Below are positions 7,283 through 16,028 of a DNA stretch of 16,751 nucleotides, piece by piece. Made by a program: the position numbers and the translations under genes. The stretch comes from Saprospiraceae bacterium (GTDB lineage Bacteria; Bacteroidota; Bacteroidia; Chitinophagales; Saprospiraceae): contig SLDF01000067.1 in assembly GCA_007125435.1 (NCBI GenBank), forward strand, positions 1-16,751, in the 5' to 3' direction. Within the stretch, counting starts at the first letter, position 1. Each line of letters begins with the position of its first letter. The notes below the pieces were generated by a model. That model was not told the DNA's origin. It worked only from the letters and a program-made list of their open reading frames with translations, and made no database searches.

Positions 7283-10200
7283 ACACTTCACCATTATACA
7301 TATTTTCACAATTGACTGCAGGCAAGTAAAAATCGCCAAGAAAAGCAGCCTTTCCTCTGAATTTAAATGTCTTGCTCTGTCCAGCCTCTAAATCAAAAAA
7401 TGTATAAACCCGATCATCTTTAAAGCTCTGATAGGTAAATTGATCTTGCGTTTCTACCACTTCTGATTTATAGATAGCAGGATTTATCAACTCAATTCCG
7501 GAGGGCATTCTATAATTCATTGCCATATTATTCTGCGCTATCCCGGATTTATTTTGAATTGTAACAAAGACTTCTAAATATTCACCTCTACTTAAAGAAA
7601 ATGATGAACCTAGCACTTCGTTAGCTCTGAGGTAGGTGACTTGCATATTTAGATTATTGGAGATTGAAGGCTGAAATAAATCATCGCTTATGAATCGGCT
7701 AACTGCTGTAAAGTAAAGGTCTGCGGATCCCGTATTCTTAATACTTATGCGCTTTTGATTGTTACTTAAGCTCACCGGATAATTAACTGGCTGATAAGCG
7801 GAATGGTTGTATTGGCGGACTTGGCCATCCTCCGTCCAATCATAAGAAACCACATCTCCTTTACCAAGCCGATCTCCATAGAAAGCAAAAACAGCTTTAA
7901 AAGCGAAACCTTTCGTGTGGGTATTCACGTATCTAGACTGATCAAGTATATCCACCATAGCATTATAGTATTGATCGGCTACTTGGCTCAATACTGGAAT
8001 AAAGGACAGGACCTCTGTAATCAAGGCCAAATCTCTAGCCATTCCACCAAAATGGAGATATGACCAATTGCTTTGTAAAGAACCATCACTTGACATATTT
8101 CGAGCCTTTTCCGTTAGCTCAAGCGCCTTGGTTTCGTATCCACTCAAATGATAAGCGCCGGCGATAAGCCACCAGGTCAATTGATGCTTTGACGTGTTTT
8201 CAGTGATGAATGCATTCATCGCTGACTTAGAAGGTACGCCCATTTTGGCCAATAGATACAATCTATAAGCCTGAATGAGACTTTCTGATTCATAAATTCT
8301 TTGGGTTGACACTTCATTTAATCGCCATCGTTGTGCTATCACTTGTTGGTTCTTTCTCCATGAAGATAAATCGTTCGATCCATCTGAGATATAACTCATT
8401 TTTACACATTCGATGAGGAAGTCGCCTGCATACAAATCTGCCCATGCATTTATACTTCCCCCCTGCCAATAAGCAAATTGGCCAGAATGATTTCGGTAGG
8501 ATTTCAATGTATTAATGACATAATTGATATAATCCAATCTTTTTCGATTGGCTTCAGGAGTCAGATTTAAGATTTTATCCAGATATAACTGTGCAAACCC
8601 TGCTGATACGACTTGCTCCAGACATCCATAAGGGTAAGCCATCAAAGCTTCAGAGTAACTCGCAATCTCAGGAAGTCTTGCACCTCCAATGGTGACCATA
8701 GAACGAAATGCCTCCTTGTACCCTTTTACATCAACTACAAATTCATAGGTTTCATTCGGAGCGATAATAATCTGTTGGCTTTCAGTGCTGTAAGTATTGG
8801 GGTAATGTACAGCCAATTGTGTAGTCTCATTCATAGTTTTTCCCCCTCCTTCGAGGGTTAACGATACATCTAATGGCCCACTTTTATCCAGAACTTTGAC
8901 ATCATATTCATGAAGGTATTCTTCTTTACCTCTCAAATTAATTATCGTACTGGCTTTCAAACCTGAAAGCATACCCTTCGTGGAAGCAGCTGTTAGGGTT
9001 GCCTTGTCAATTGTAGCATCTTCTTTAAATATGGTGACGGGTAATTTTATTTCGTCTGTCACATTCAAGGATCTAGGAAACTGGGACTGTAACATGATTG
9101 GGTTCCTTACTGGCACATATGCTTCATCGGATCCAAATTTACCGTCATTGCAGGCAACAACCATAATTCGCACTTTTCCTATATAATTGGGAATGTCAAT
9201 TTTATGCGTTTTTGTTTCGCCGGCGGCTAACTTGTATGGGCCTAAGTGCATGCTCATGGGCTTAAACCGACTGATTTCAGGAATGGCGTCGGGGTTGTAT
9301 GTGTCATCTCCACCAATAGACAAGACACCTGCTAACTTTACTTTGAAAAAGCGCATTAAATATTTATAGATGTCCCAGGTCCTGACAAGTAATGGAAATA
9401 TACCTCCAAAATGATTTACCGGATCAGGCGTTTTATACCCCGTTATGTTTAGTAGTCCTTCATCTACAATGGAAACAGTATAATACATTTGCTTATTATT
9501 CGCCTCACTGACCTGGAGGTCATAAGTCCTATTAGACTCAAACTGTCTAGAAGTCTTTATTACAGGTTCGATATTTCTGCTCCTGGGATTTACCTTTAAC
9601 CCTTGCACACCGTAGAGCCTAAGCGGTAAATCATTATTTGATTGCATGTAAGGCTGGATGATAGTAAGATGTATATAGACATTAGGCGCCCAGTCCTCCG
9701 GAATATTAAGATCAACTACTTGCTCAGCATCAGATAGGGCTCCCCAAAATTGTTTTAATACTTCTTCACCCCTTTCGACGCTGATCAAAGCTTTTGCCCC
9801 TTGAATTCCTGGAAGCTTTATTTGAACATTGTCACCTGCTGTGCATTCATCAGTATCCATTTCAAATGCTAAAATGTCAGGCCCTTGTCCCGGAATGGGT
9901 CGACCACTTTCATATACCACGAAAAACAACAGTGACATTTGACCTGAGCGCTGATCTTTGACTTCAATTTTATAGGTTCCTTTTTCAAGAGACCCTGCTA
10001 AAAACTCAATATCTTGTCTCCCATTAATTGCCTTTTGGCCATCTAAAACCTTATTCCAGTTATTAAATCTTCTATAATAACTGACTTGATGAATGTTGTA
10101 TTTGTCTACCCACCAATAGTCTCTGTGCTTGTAAATGGTATATTCTATGGTATTATTATCATTGAGCAGATTACCGGATCGATTGACATTGACGGTATTG

Positions 10201-12761
10201 ATGGTTATTTTATCACTGGTAAAATAATTACCACCCCATCCATTACCTCCAATATTTTTGACACCTACATAGCTTTCAAATGGATAAATCTTAAACGATT
10301 GACCTTCTTTGTTCATGCCTCCGCCCGGCAGACTGGTTTCTATATCTACGCTTATGTTTATCGGTGTATTGAAAGGTTTAAAGTCAAACGTCGATGAGAA
10401 AGAGGCTTCCCCATTGTCATCCGTCACTATTTCAAACAATTTGTATGAAGGATACTCTTCTTTGGCAACACCAAAAGTAAAGTCTTTAAATTTTTCAAAT
10501 GGTTCTATCAATGGTCTGAAGTGTCCTTTGCCGGTTACATTAGACCGAGCCAGCTTAAAGCCGGTTAGATATTGCGCCGTTAACTGCCCTAAAAATTGAT
10601 GATGCTCTATTCGCCCATTTTGAAAATGATCTGGTTTTATGCGTACAGTCGTTGAATTGGGTCGTATGGTCTCTACCAGTATGGACTTTCTGATGGTTTC
10701 AGTTCCAACTGCAAACTCACAAGTGTATCTACCAGTCAAAGCGTCATGGGATGTCGATGTTTTAAATGTATAGATTTGCTGTCTATCCAGATCAATATTT
10801 TGCTTGGCCTCTTCAATCAACGAATTGTTACTATCAAAAAGCCTCATGACAACAGGAAGCCCCTTGGGCAATAGTTTGATTTTAGAATTGACCATCAGGT
10901 TAAAGTGAATATCATCTCCCGGTCGATACACAGCTCTTTCTGAATAAACAAAGTAACCCAGGTCTGTCTGAGAACGGTTTCCGGATACATTAAAATCCGT
11001 TAAGCTGTTAGTAGCTTCATAGCCCAGACCCATGTATGTAACTTGTTTTCCTTTTTCGACACGTATGACATGAGGCATGCAGCCTCCATGAGCTTCCAAT
11101 TTACATAAGCCTTCTGCATCTGTCAGACCTTCTGCACAAAAACCACCCTGGAGGTCATACATAGTAATCTTTGCTTGTCTTGTAGGCGAAAGATCCATTA
11201 AGTCAGAAACTGCCACGTGATAGTTTGGTCCGGCCTGCTTAGTGATGATTGAAAAATCTGTACAAATAAATGTTCGGTCAATTGATCTGTTTTGTTGGTA
11301 AAAACTAATGTGGCAAGGGTCATCTCGTCTGGTATAGCTATAGTCACTGTAGTAATGGTAAGAATAAAAATAGGCGCGTTTGTCAGTATAAAAAGATGCG
11401 TCTGGAATCTTATATTTATAATCTATGTTTTTCAGACTCTCCGAGCAAGCCATACGTGTGTCAGTTGGCCCAAAATCAGCACTTATATAATAAATGCTTC
11501 CCGGGTTCCTTTTGACTTGTTGGCTTAAGTCAATAGCATACACTGACCAACCATCTGTACCCGGTTCTCCACCTTTTAAATCTATCTTTTCATTGTATAT
11601 CAATTTGCCGTGGCGACGTAGAGTGTAGTGGTCTATGTAGTCAATTTCATTCCATATCAATAAAGAGGGAACCTGATCAGGTAACACCTCTACAATGGAT
11701 AGCTTTATTGATCTTAGTTCACGCGTCTTGATTGGAACTTTAAAGTCCGAGCTGGATGGCAGGTAATGACCGCCATCCAAGAAGGCCATAGCCGGCAACC
11801 TTACTGATAAATCAACCTCATATGAAAAGTCTCTGCCAAACTTTTGACCCGTACTAGACCTTATACCACCGCTAACAAGAAACTTCCCTTTTGATTCATT
11901 AAACTCTTGACTTAACATAATCGTCAATCGATTGCGATCAACCCTATAATTGATATCCTTATCATTCAACTTCACCAGCCCAATTAAATCTTGCTGTTGA
12001 TCAATGATTTGGGAGAAGTCCAAATGCAGAGACTTACTATCAGCATCATATCTTGACAGTACGATATCAAAAATAGAATTGTCTAGCTCTGGTAAAGCTA
12101 TTTTTCCTTTATCTTCTATATAGATTGGCTTGCCATCATATGAAATATATGGTAACGAAGCATCATTGTCTAAGAATCTAAATTCGATTTTAAATGCTTT
12201 GTCACTAAGTGATTCAATGTTTATAGTAGAAGCATTGCTATCAAAGCATTTCAGCAAATCATTTGGCCTTACTCCATCAGCAGTCTTTATCTCGAGGACG
12301 TAACTCATGTCCTTTGCATCATAAATGAAAAAACCCGAGAGATCTATACTCCATTCTTGTGGCAGTGTGGCGATGTTGTAATCTACTTCCCCTTCTAGAT
12401 TTGGGTCACCCAATTGATTTAAATCTATTTGAACTCTATACTTCTGATTGGGTCTAAATGGTTTGTCAGGTGTAAAGACAATCACTGATTTATGTCTTAC
12501 CTCTGTCGAGCCATTTACTGTTGGTATTATATTGATGAGCCTTTGTAGCTGCGCCTCCGTAGGCTCAGACTCCAAAGGTGTGGTCAATACAAAATTGAGG
12601 GTTTGATTTGCTGAAACAACCCCTGTAGGTGCAGCAGAAAAGTACTTGGATAACTGTTCAAAATCCTGTTCAAAATCCAGCTCCCCAGATTTATCTGATT
12701 TGCTTTTGCAAGCTAGAATCAAAATAGAGGCCAAGCAAAGACCTATTGCTAATCTTATCAT
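7245..12761 (-). CDS. Bacterial alpha-2-macroglobulin, thioester type, lipoprotein
   Basis: This is a giant periplasmic protease trap of 1838 aa, about 185 longer than E. coli YfhM. It starts with a lipoprotein signal (ILAC, lipidation at Cys18). A long N-terminal half of macroglobulin-like beta-sandwich domains follows; the typical A2M_N signature (SERAVYRPGDD) lies near residue 608. The A2M core segment (around 1130-1280) comes before the thioester domain. The thioester motif CLEQ (Cys1380 to Gln1383, within YPYGCLEQ) is intact, so covalent capture of an attacking protease should be possible. The region after it is rich in helical stretches, as expected for a thioester domain of alpha-hairpins. 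The C-terminal part (about 1680-1838) is again beta-rich and would fit a receptor-binding-like domain. It is first in an operon with pbpC. In the family, cleavage of a bait region by a protease triggers trapping; I cannot place the bait region from sequence alone. Confidence 0.92.
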   Translation of the reverse strand: MIRLAIGLCLASILILACKSKSDKSGELDFEQDFEQLSKYFSAAPTGVVSANQTLNFVLTTPLESEPTEAQLQRLINIIPTVNGSTEVRHKSVIVFTPDKPFRPNQKYRVQIDLNQLGDPNLEGEVDYNIATLPQEWSIDLSGFFIYDAKDMSYVLEIKTADGVRPNDLLKCFDSNASTINIESLSDKAFKIEFRFLDNDASLPYISYDGKPIYIEDKGKIALPELDNSIFDIVLSRYDADSKSLHLDFSQIIDQQQDLIGLVKLNDKDINYRVDRNRLTIMLSQEFNESKGKFLVSGGIRSSTGQKFGRDFSYEVDLSVRLPAMAFLDGGHYLPSSSDFKVPIKTRELRSIKLSIVEVLPDQVPSLLIWNEIDYIDHYTLRRHGKLIYNEKIDLKGGEPGTDGWSVYAIDLSQQVKRNPGSIYYISADFGPTDTRMACSESLKNIDYKYKIPDASFYTDKRAYFYSYHYYSDYSYTRRDDPCHISFYQQNRSIDRTFICTDFSIITKQAGPNYHVAVSDLMDLSPTRQAKITMYDLQGGFCAEGLTDAEGLCKLEAHGGCMPHVIRVEKGKQVTYMGLGYEATNSLTDFNVSGNRSQTDLGYFVYSERAVYRPGDDIHFNLMVNSKIKLLPKGLPVVMRLFDSNNSLIEEAKQNIDLDRQQIYTFKTSTSHDALTGRYTCEFAVGTETIRKSILVETIRPNSTTVRIKPDHFQNGRIEHHQFLGQLTAQYLTGFKLARSNVTGKGHFRPLIEPFEKFKDFTFGVAKEEYPSYKLFEIVTDDNGEASFSSTFDFKPFNTPINISVDIETSLPGGGMNKEGQSFKIYPFESYVGVKNIGGNGWGGNYFTSDKITINTVNVNRSGNLLNDNNTIEYTIYKHRDYWWVDKYNIHQVSYYRRFNNWNKVLDGQKAINGRQDIEFLAGSLEKGTYKIEVKDQRSGQMSLLFFVVYESGRPIPGQGPDILAFEMDTDECTAGDNVQIKLPGIQGAKALISVERGEEVLKQFWGALSDAEQVVDLNIPEDWAPNVYIHLTIIQPYMQSNNDLPLRLYGVQGLKVNPRSRNIEPVIKTSRQFESNRTYDLQVSEANNKQMYYTVSIVDEGLLNITGYKTPDPVNHFGGIFPLLVRTWDIYKYLMRFFKVKLAGVLSIGGDDTYNPDAIPEISRFKPMSMHLGPYKLAAGETKTHKIDIPNYIGKVRIMVVACNDGKFGSDEAYVPVRNPIMLQSQFPRSLNVTDEIKLPVTIFKEDATIDKATLTAASTKGMLSGLKASTIINLRGKEEYLHEYDVKVLDKSGPLDVSLTLEGGGKTMNETTQLAVHYPNTYSTESQQIIIAPNETYEFVVDVKGYKEAFRSMVTIGGARLPEIASYSEALMAYPYGCLEQVVSAGFAQLYLDKILNLTPEANRKRLDYINYVINTLKSYRNHSGQFAYWQGGSINAWADLYAGDFLIECVKMSYISDGSNDLSSWRKNQQVIAQRWRLNEVSTQRIYESESLIQAYRLYLLAKMGVPSKSAMNAFITENTSKHQLTWWLIAGAYHLSGYETKALELTEKARNMSSDGSLQSNWSYLHFGGMARDLALITEVLSFIPVLSQVADQYYNAMVDILDQSRYVNTHTKGFAFKAVFAFYGDRLGKGDVVSYDWTEDGQVRQYNHSAYQPVNYPVSLSNNQKRISIKNTGSADLYFTAVSRFISDDLFQPSISNNLNMQVTYLRANEVLGSSFSLSRGEYLEVFVTIQNKSGIAQNNMAMNYRMPSGIELINPAIYKSEVVETQDQFTYQSFKDDRVYTFFDLEAGQSKTFKFRGKAAFLGDFYLPAVNCENMYNGEVYARSKAGRIKIK

Positions 12762-12834
12762 AAGTATGTAGTTAGATGATGTTTTCTGTCAAAGCAGATC
12801 TACCAGGCTTTAGTCCGTTAGAGACATGAATTAA

Positions 12835-12855
12835 TTACCTGTTCACAACTGGTAA
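12835..12855. promoter_or_regulatory. Operator-like dyad upstream of the A2M operon
   Basis: TTACCtGTT and AACtGGTAA flank a 3-nt centre (cac). The two halves are complementary except for one T-T position. The dyad lies 74 nt upstream of the A2M start. It is followed by a second palindrome, gtaagcttac (12852-12861). Size and symmetry suit a dimeric DNA-binding protein, but no regulator gene is nearby and I know no matching consensus. Confidence 0.3.
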
Positions 12856-12977
12856 GCTTACAAGTCAAGATCTCAACCGAAATAAAACATCTATAAATAT
12901 CGGTCTTTTTTCTATCTTTTCACATTTTTCTTTTCCTATTCAAAGGAAGGTTTTAAAATATCGCTTTTAATACAGTC

Positions 12978-13118
12978 TTGCATCAGCGCTGTGGAGTGGG
13001 TGGCGAAGCGAATGCGAAGCCAGACTCGATGTAGCCTTAGCGAAATCGAGGCCGAGCGAATAGCGAGCCCCGAAACATAGCGACCCGAACGACGACAGGA
13101 GGAGGGTGATGCCCAAAA
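12978..13118 (+). repeat. Dispersed structured element, copy C
   Basis: This copy has the same orientation and nearly the same ends as copy A at 954-1088. The ends pair as gcatca (12980-12985) with tgatgc (13107-13112). The arms are clearer than in copy A: tggc (13001-13004) with gcca (13019-13022); ctcgat (13025-13030) with atcgag (13045-13050); ggc (13050-13052) with gcc (13067-13069). Short blocks between arms (gccagactc, gaggccga, gaaac.tagcgacccga) are shared with copy A, while the loops differ. The core repeats the tetramer gcga seven times. It lies in the divergent spacer between the A2M operon and the permease. Confidence 0.85.
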
Positions 13119-13181
13119 CAAGAAAATGTAAATACATTCATCACCATATATGCACTGACACTGAAAACTTCTAAAAAAGAT

Positions 13182-13189
13182 TATCTTTG
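13182..13189 (+). promoter_or_regulatory. Candidate -7 box for the permease gene
   Basis: tatctttg is an exact match to the Bacteroidota -7 consensus TAnnTTTG. It sits 132 nt upstream of the favoured permease start. I find no TTG at the usual distance upstream, so this is a weak call based on one box. Confidence 0.25.
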
Positions 13190-13321
13190 ACTGCTTTAGG
13201 GCTTATGCTCCAGGCTAATAGAGGTCAATGAATCTCAACTCATGCTTTAACTATAGAGATATTTATCGCGGCTTATGACGTATATGTCGTGAAACAACAC
13301 TTACTAATCAACCTTCGCTTG

Positions 13322-14584
13322 ATGGAAACGGATATGATCATAGTGCTCATTATTCTTACGCTGACTATTGGCCTTATTGTTAGTGATAAAATACGTCTGG
13401 ATCTACTGGCTCTACTCTCTGCCATGTCACTGGGCTGGTCGGGTGTATTGACACCGGGCGAGGTCTTTAGCGGTTTTTCCAGTAATGCCGTAATTATTAT
13501 GATCGCTTTGATGATCATTGCATCCGGTTTTTACAAGTCTGGGCTGAGCAGTATGTACACGCGTTTGATCCTGAGCCAAAGCAAGGAAAGCTCCAGTCGG
13601 CTTAGACTATTGTTTTCAGTGTCGGCCGGATTTCTGGCCGGTATTGTGCAAAATATCGGATCTGCTATATTGACATTTCCAAGTATCAGACAGGCCGCTA
13701 TGGCAAGAGGCTTTGACCCATCTCGCTTGATCATGCCCATAGGATTTGCTATTATCGTGGGCGGTACGTTGACTACGGTGGGTACAACGCCTATAGTCAT
13801 AGCCGGCGATTTGCTCCGGGTACAAGGGTTGGAAAAATTTCATTTCTTTGAATCGACTCCTGTAGGGCTATTACTCCTGGTCATGATTATCGCAATCTAT
13901 GCCTTACTTGGCCGTCACCTTCTTCCCGATACAGCCGATAAGGCTGCTGACCATAGTGTCACACTTCCAGAAAGTCAACTGTATGGCGCCAATGAAAATC
14001 AACCTAAGCCATATGCAGCTATTTGGGTTGGGGGATGTATTGTTCTATCTATTGTAATGATCGTAGCAGGCGTGTCTGTAACTATAGCATTCTTTTCTGC
14101 CGCCATAGCCATGGTACTATTAAGAGTTTTGAGCCTGGACGACATCTATGAAGCGATTGAATGGCGTGTTGTATTTATTATTGCAGGACTTATACCGATG
14201 GGTATAGCCATGCAAAAATCAGGATCAGCAGACTATTTAGCTCACTATCTATTTGAAAGTATTTCAGATCTTCATCTCTTTATTGTTTTCGTCATCATCT
14301 GCACCATAGCCACCTTATTCTCACTCGTCATGACCAATATTGGGATGATTGTGGTATTGGGTCCGATGGTTATTTCTCTTGCTGATCTTCTCAATGTTGA
14401 CACCTCGTCCTTGCTTTTGATGACAGCAATTTGCGCAGCGAATTCTTTCATTCTACCTACCCATCAAGTTAATGCTTTTATAATGATTTCAGGTGGTTAT
14501 TCGTCGAAAGACTTCTTAAGAGCCGGATTGCTACCAACAATAGGTTTTATACTTGTAGTAAGTACCTATTTTTATTGGATTTGA
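13322..14584 (+). CDS. SLC13/DASS-type permease
   Basis: This is a polytopic inner-membrane transporter of 420 aa with roughly ten to twelve hydrophobic segments, arranged as two related halves split by a polar loop (about 203-230). The family (SLC13, part of the ion transporter superfamily) moves di- or tricarboxylates, sulfate or related anions, usually with Na+. The early KIRLDLLALLSAMSLGWSGVLTPGEVFSGF segment is typical. The ligand-binding hairpins carry QNIG (110-113) and TNIG (338-341) where textbook members have SNT; the asparagine is kept and the threonine lost. PTHQVN (379-384) matches the family's second-half P..xQxN motif. No RCK/TrkA_C domains are inserted, unlike many ~600-aa bacterial members. 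The frame is open from a GTG at 13289. I prefer the ATG at 13322, though the ATG at 13334, right at the first helix, is also possible. Substrate is unknown. Confidence 0.82.
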   Translation: METDMIIVLIILTLTIGLIVSDKIRLDLLALLSAMSLGWSGVLTPGEVFSGFSSNAVIIMIALMIIASGFYKSGLSSMYTRLILSQSKESSSRLRLLFSVSAGFLAGIVQNIGSAILTFPSIRQAAMARGFDPSRLIMPIGFAIIVGGTLTTVGTTPIVIAGDLLRVQGLEKFHFFESTPVGLLLLVMIIAIYALLGRHLLPDTADKAADHSVTLPESQLYGANENQPKPYAAIWVGGCIVLSIVMIVAGVSVTIAFFSAAIAMVLLRVLSLDDIYEAIEWRVVFIIAGLIPMGIAMQKSGSADYLAHYLFESISDLHLFIVFVIICTIATLFSLVMTNIGMIVVLGPMVISLADLLNVDTSSLLLMTAICAANSFILPTHQVNAFIMISGGYSSKDFLRAGLLPTIGFILVVSTYFYWI

Positions 14585-14690
14585 ATGGCGCATTTGCTTT
14601 TACTTTTTCGAATACAGCCTGGTACCGATAAAGCTGCATTTTAGTATTCCGGCACAGGTAATTTTCTAATTATTTTAAGCGGGTCTTATC

Positions 14691-14719
14691 TTTGCTTAAG
14701 CTTAATTTCACTAAATTTG
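14691..14719 (+). promoter_or_regulatory. Promoter of odhB (Bacteroidota type)
   Basis: taaatttg (14712-14719) matches the -7 consensus TAnnTTTG exactly. A TTTG (14691-14694) lies 17 nt upstream as the -33 element. The -7 box ends 22 nt before the ATG at 14742, so the leader would be short. A second exact -7 match, tatctttg (14687-14694), overlaps the -33 element and could be an alternative. This implies that odhB is transcribed separately from the permease. Confidence 0.5.
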
Positions 14720-14741
14720 CGAGCTATAATAAAAACAAGAT

Positions 14742-16022
14742 ATGAGCATCATAGAACTTAAAGTACCAACAATCGGTGAATCTGTAACTGAAGTGACATT
14801 GGCCCAGTGGTTAAAAGCCGATGGCGACTATGTCAATATGGACGAGCCTATCTGTGAGTTTGAATCCGATAAAGCTACACTTGAGTTTCCTTCTGAGGCT
14901 TCAGGGAAGCTTATTCATGTAGCAGCTGAGGATGATGACCTGGAGATTGGTGCTGTCGTCGCTAAGATCGACACCAGCGTCGAGAAGCCTGACGAAGGCG
15001 ACTCTGATGATACAGGTGGTGATGATATATCTTCCGAGTCCTCTTCGTCTGATGATACTCAAGCGTCAAAACAAAATAAAAGTGCATCTTCCTCTGACTC
15101 CTCAGACGAAAGCGAAGATAGCTATGCTGCCGGTCACCCTTCTCCTGCCGCAGCCAAGATATTGAAAGAAAAAGGTATCGATCCTAAAAACGTAAAAGGC
15201 ACCGGAAGAGATGGCCGTATCACCAAAGAAGATGCTGAGAAAGCGCAAAAGCAGGAAAAATCAAGCGCATCTAAGGATAAATCAAAAGATACAAAATCAT
15301 CTTCTGGCAGTTCTGCCTTCAGTCGAGATACTGAGCGCAAGAAAATGAGCCGTATGCGTCGCACCATCGCCCGAAGGCTGGTGTCCGCAAAAAACGAAAC
15401 GGCAATGCTGACAACATTCAACGAGGTCGACCTCACCGCTGTAATGGCACTGCGTAAACAAGTACAGGAGAAGTTTGTAGAGAAGTACGGCGTCAAATTG
15501 GGCTTTATGTCACTCTTTGCTAAAGCCTGTGCACAGACATTGATAGAGATGCCTGAGGTCAATGCCATGATCGATGGTGATGATTTAATCTACCACGATT
15601 ATGCCGATATTTCAATCGCCATCTCTACACCCAATGGCCTTGTCGTGCCACCGGTGCAGAATGTAGAGTATCTTGGTTTCCACGAAATAGAATTGAAAAT
15701 CAAAGAATTAGCCGAAAAAGCGCGCGAAGGCAAACTGACACTCGAAGAAATGTCAGGTGGCACATTCACCATTACCAATGGCGGCGTATTTGGCTCTATG
15801 ATGAGCACACCGATCATCAACGAACCACAATCCGCAATACTCGGCATGCACAATATCCAGCAAAGACCTATGGCTATCGATGGAGAAGTCAAAATCAGAC
15901 CTATGATGTACATTGCACTCAGTTATGACCACCGCGTGATCGACGGCAGTTCATCGGTGACATTCCTCGTCCGAGTCAAAGAGAAGCTTGAAAATCCGAA
16001 TATGCTGTTGATGGGACTATAG
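14742..16022 (+). CDS. odhB: 2-oxoglutarate dehydrogenase E2 (dihydrolipoyl succinyltransferase)
   Basis: This 426-aa core subunit of the cytoplasmic 2-oxoglutarate dehydrogenase complex transfers the succinyl group from the lipoyl arm to CoA in the TCA cycle. Domains in order: a lipoyl domain (2-77, with the lipoylated Lys44 in ESDKATLE); a linker (about 78-128) made almost wholly of Ser, Asp, Glu, Gly, Thr and Lys; a peripheral subunit-binding domain (about 131-166, HPSPAAAKIL through GTGRDGRI); a second Ser/Lys linker (about 167-197); and the catalytic domain (about 198-426). The active site DHRVIDG holds His397 and Asp401. The start (MSIIELKVPTIGESVTEV) and the QRPMAIDGEVKIRPMMYIALSYDHR end favour the succinyltransferase over pyruvate E2. 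The E1 gene (sucA), often just upstream, is absent here; a permease and a separate promoter lie there instead. Confidence 0.93.
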   Translation: MSIIELKVPTIGESVTEVTLAQWLKADGDYVNMDEPICEFESDKATLEFPSEASGKLIHVAAEDDDLEIGAVVAKIDTSVEKPDEGDSDDTGGDDISSESSSSDDTQASKQNKSASSSDSSDESEDSYAAGHPSPAAAKILKEKGIDPKNVKGTGRDGRITKEDAEKAQKQEKSSASKDKSKDTKSSSGSSAFSRDTERKKMSRMRRTIARRLVSAKNETAMLTTFNEVDLTAVMALRKQVQEKFVEKYGVKLGFMSLFAKACAQTLIEMPEVNAMIDGDDLIYHDYADISIAISTPNGLVVPPVQNVEYLGFHEIELKIKELAEKAREGKLTLEEMSGGTFTITNGGVFGSMMSTPIINEPQSAILGMHNIQQRPMAIDGEVKIRPMMYIALSYDHRVIDGSSSVTFLVRVKEKLENPNMLLMGL

Positions 16023-16028
16023 CGGTTA

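Larger units (their letters stand above)
12762..13321. other. Divergent regulatory spacer (A2M operon / permease)
   Basis: This spacer of about 560 bp has no credible gene. It holds, from left to right, an imperfect 21-nt dyad close to the A2M start, copy C of the dispersed element, and a TAnnTTTG match about 130 nt before the likely permease start. The frames that cross it encode only the shared element-derived peptide. Confidence 0.6.

Noticed and set aside
7283..7339. Earlier starts of pbpC at 7339 or 7294
   Set aside because: They increase overlap with the A2M gene and add residues without family resemblance before the basic N-terminus and helix.
12936..13121. Minus-strand open frame of 61 codons over copy C
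   Set aside because: It is element-derived, like those over copies A and B.
13289..13321. GTG start for the permease, 11 residues longer
   Set aside because: The extension is polar, lies before the first helix and uses a rarer start. ATG codons at 13322 and 13334 fit better, though I cannot exclude it.
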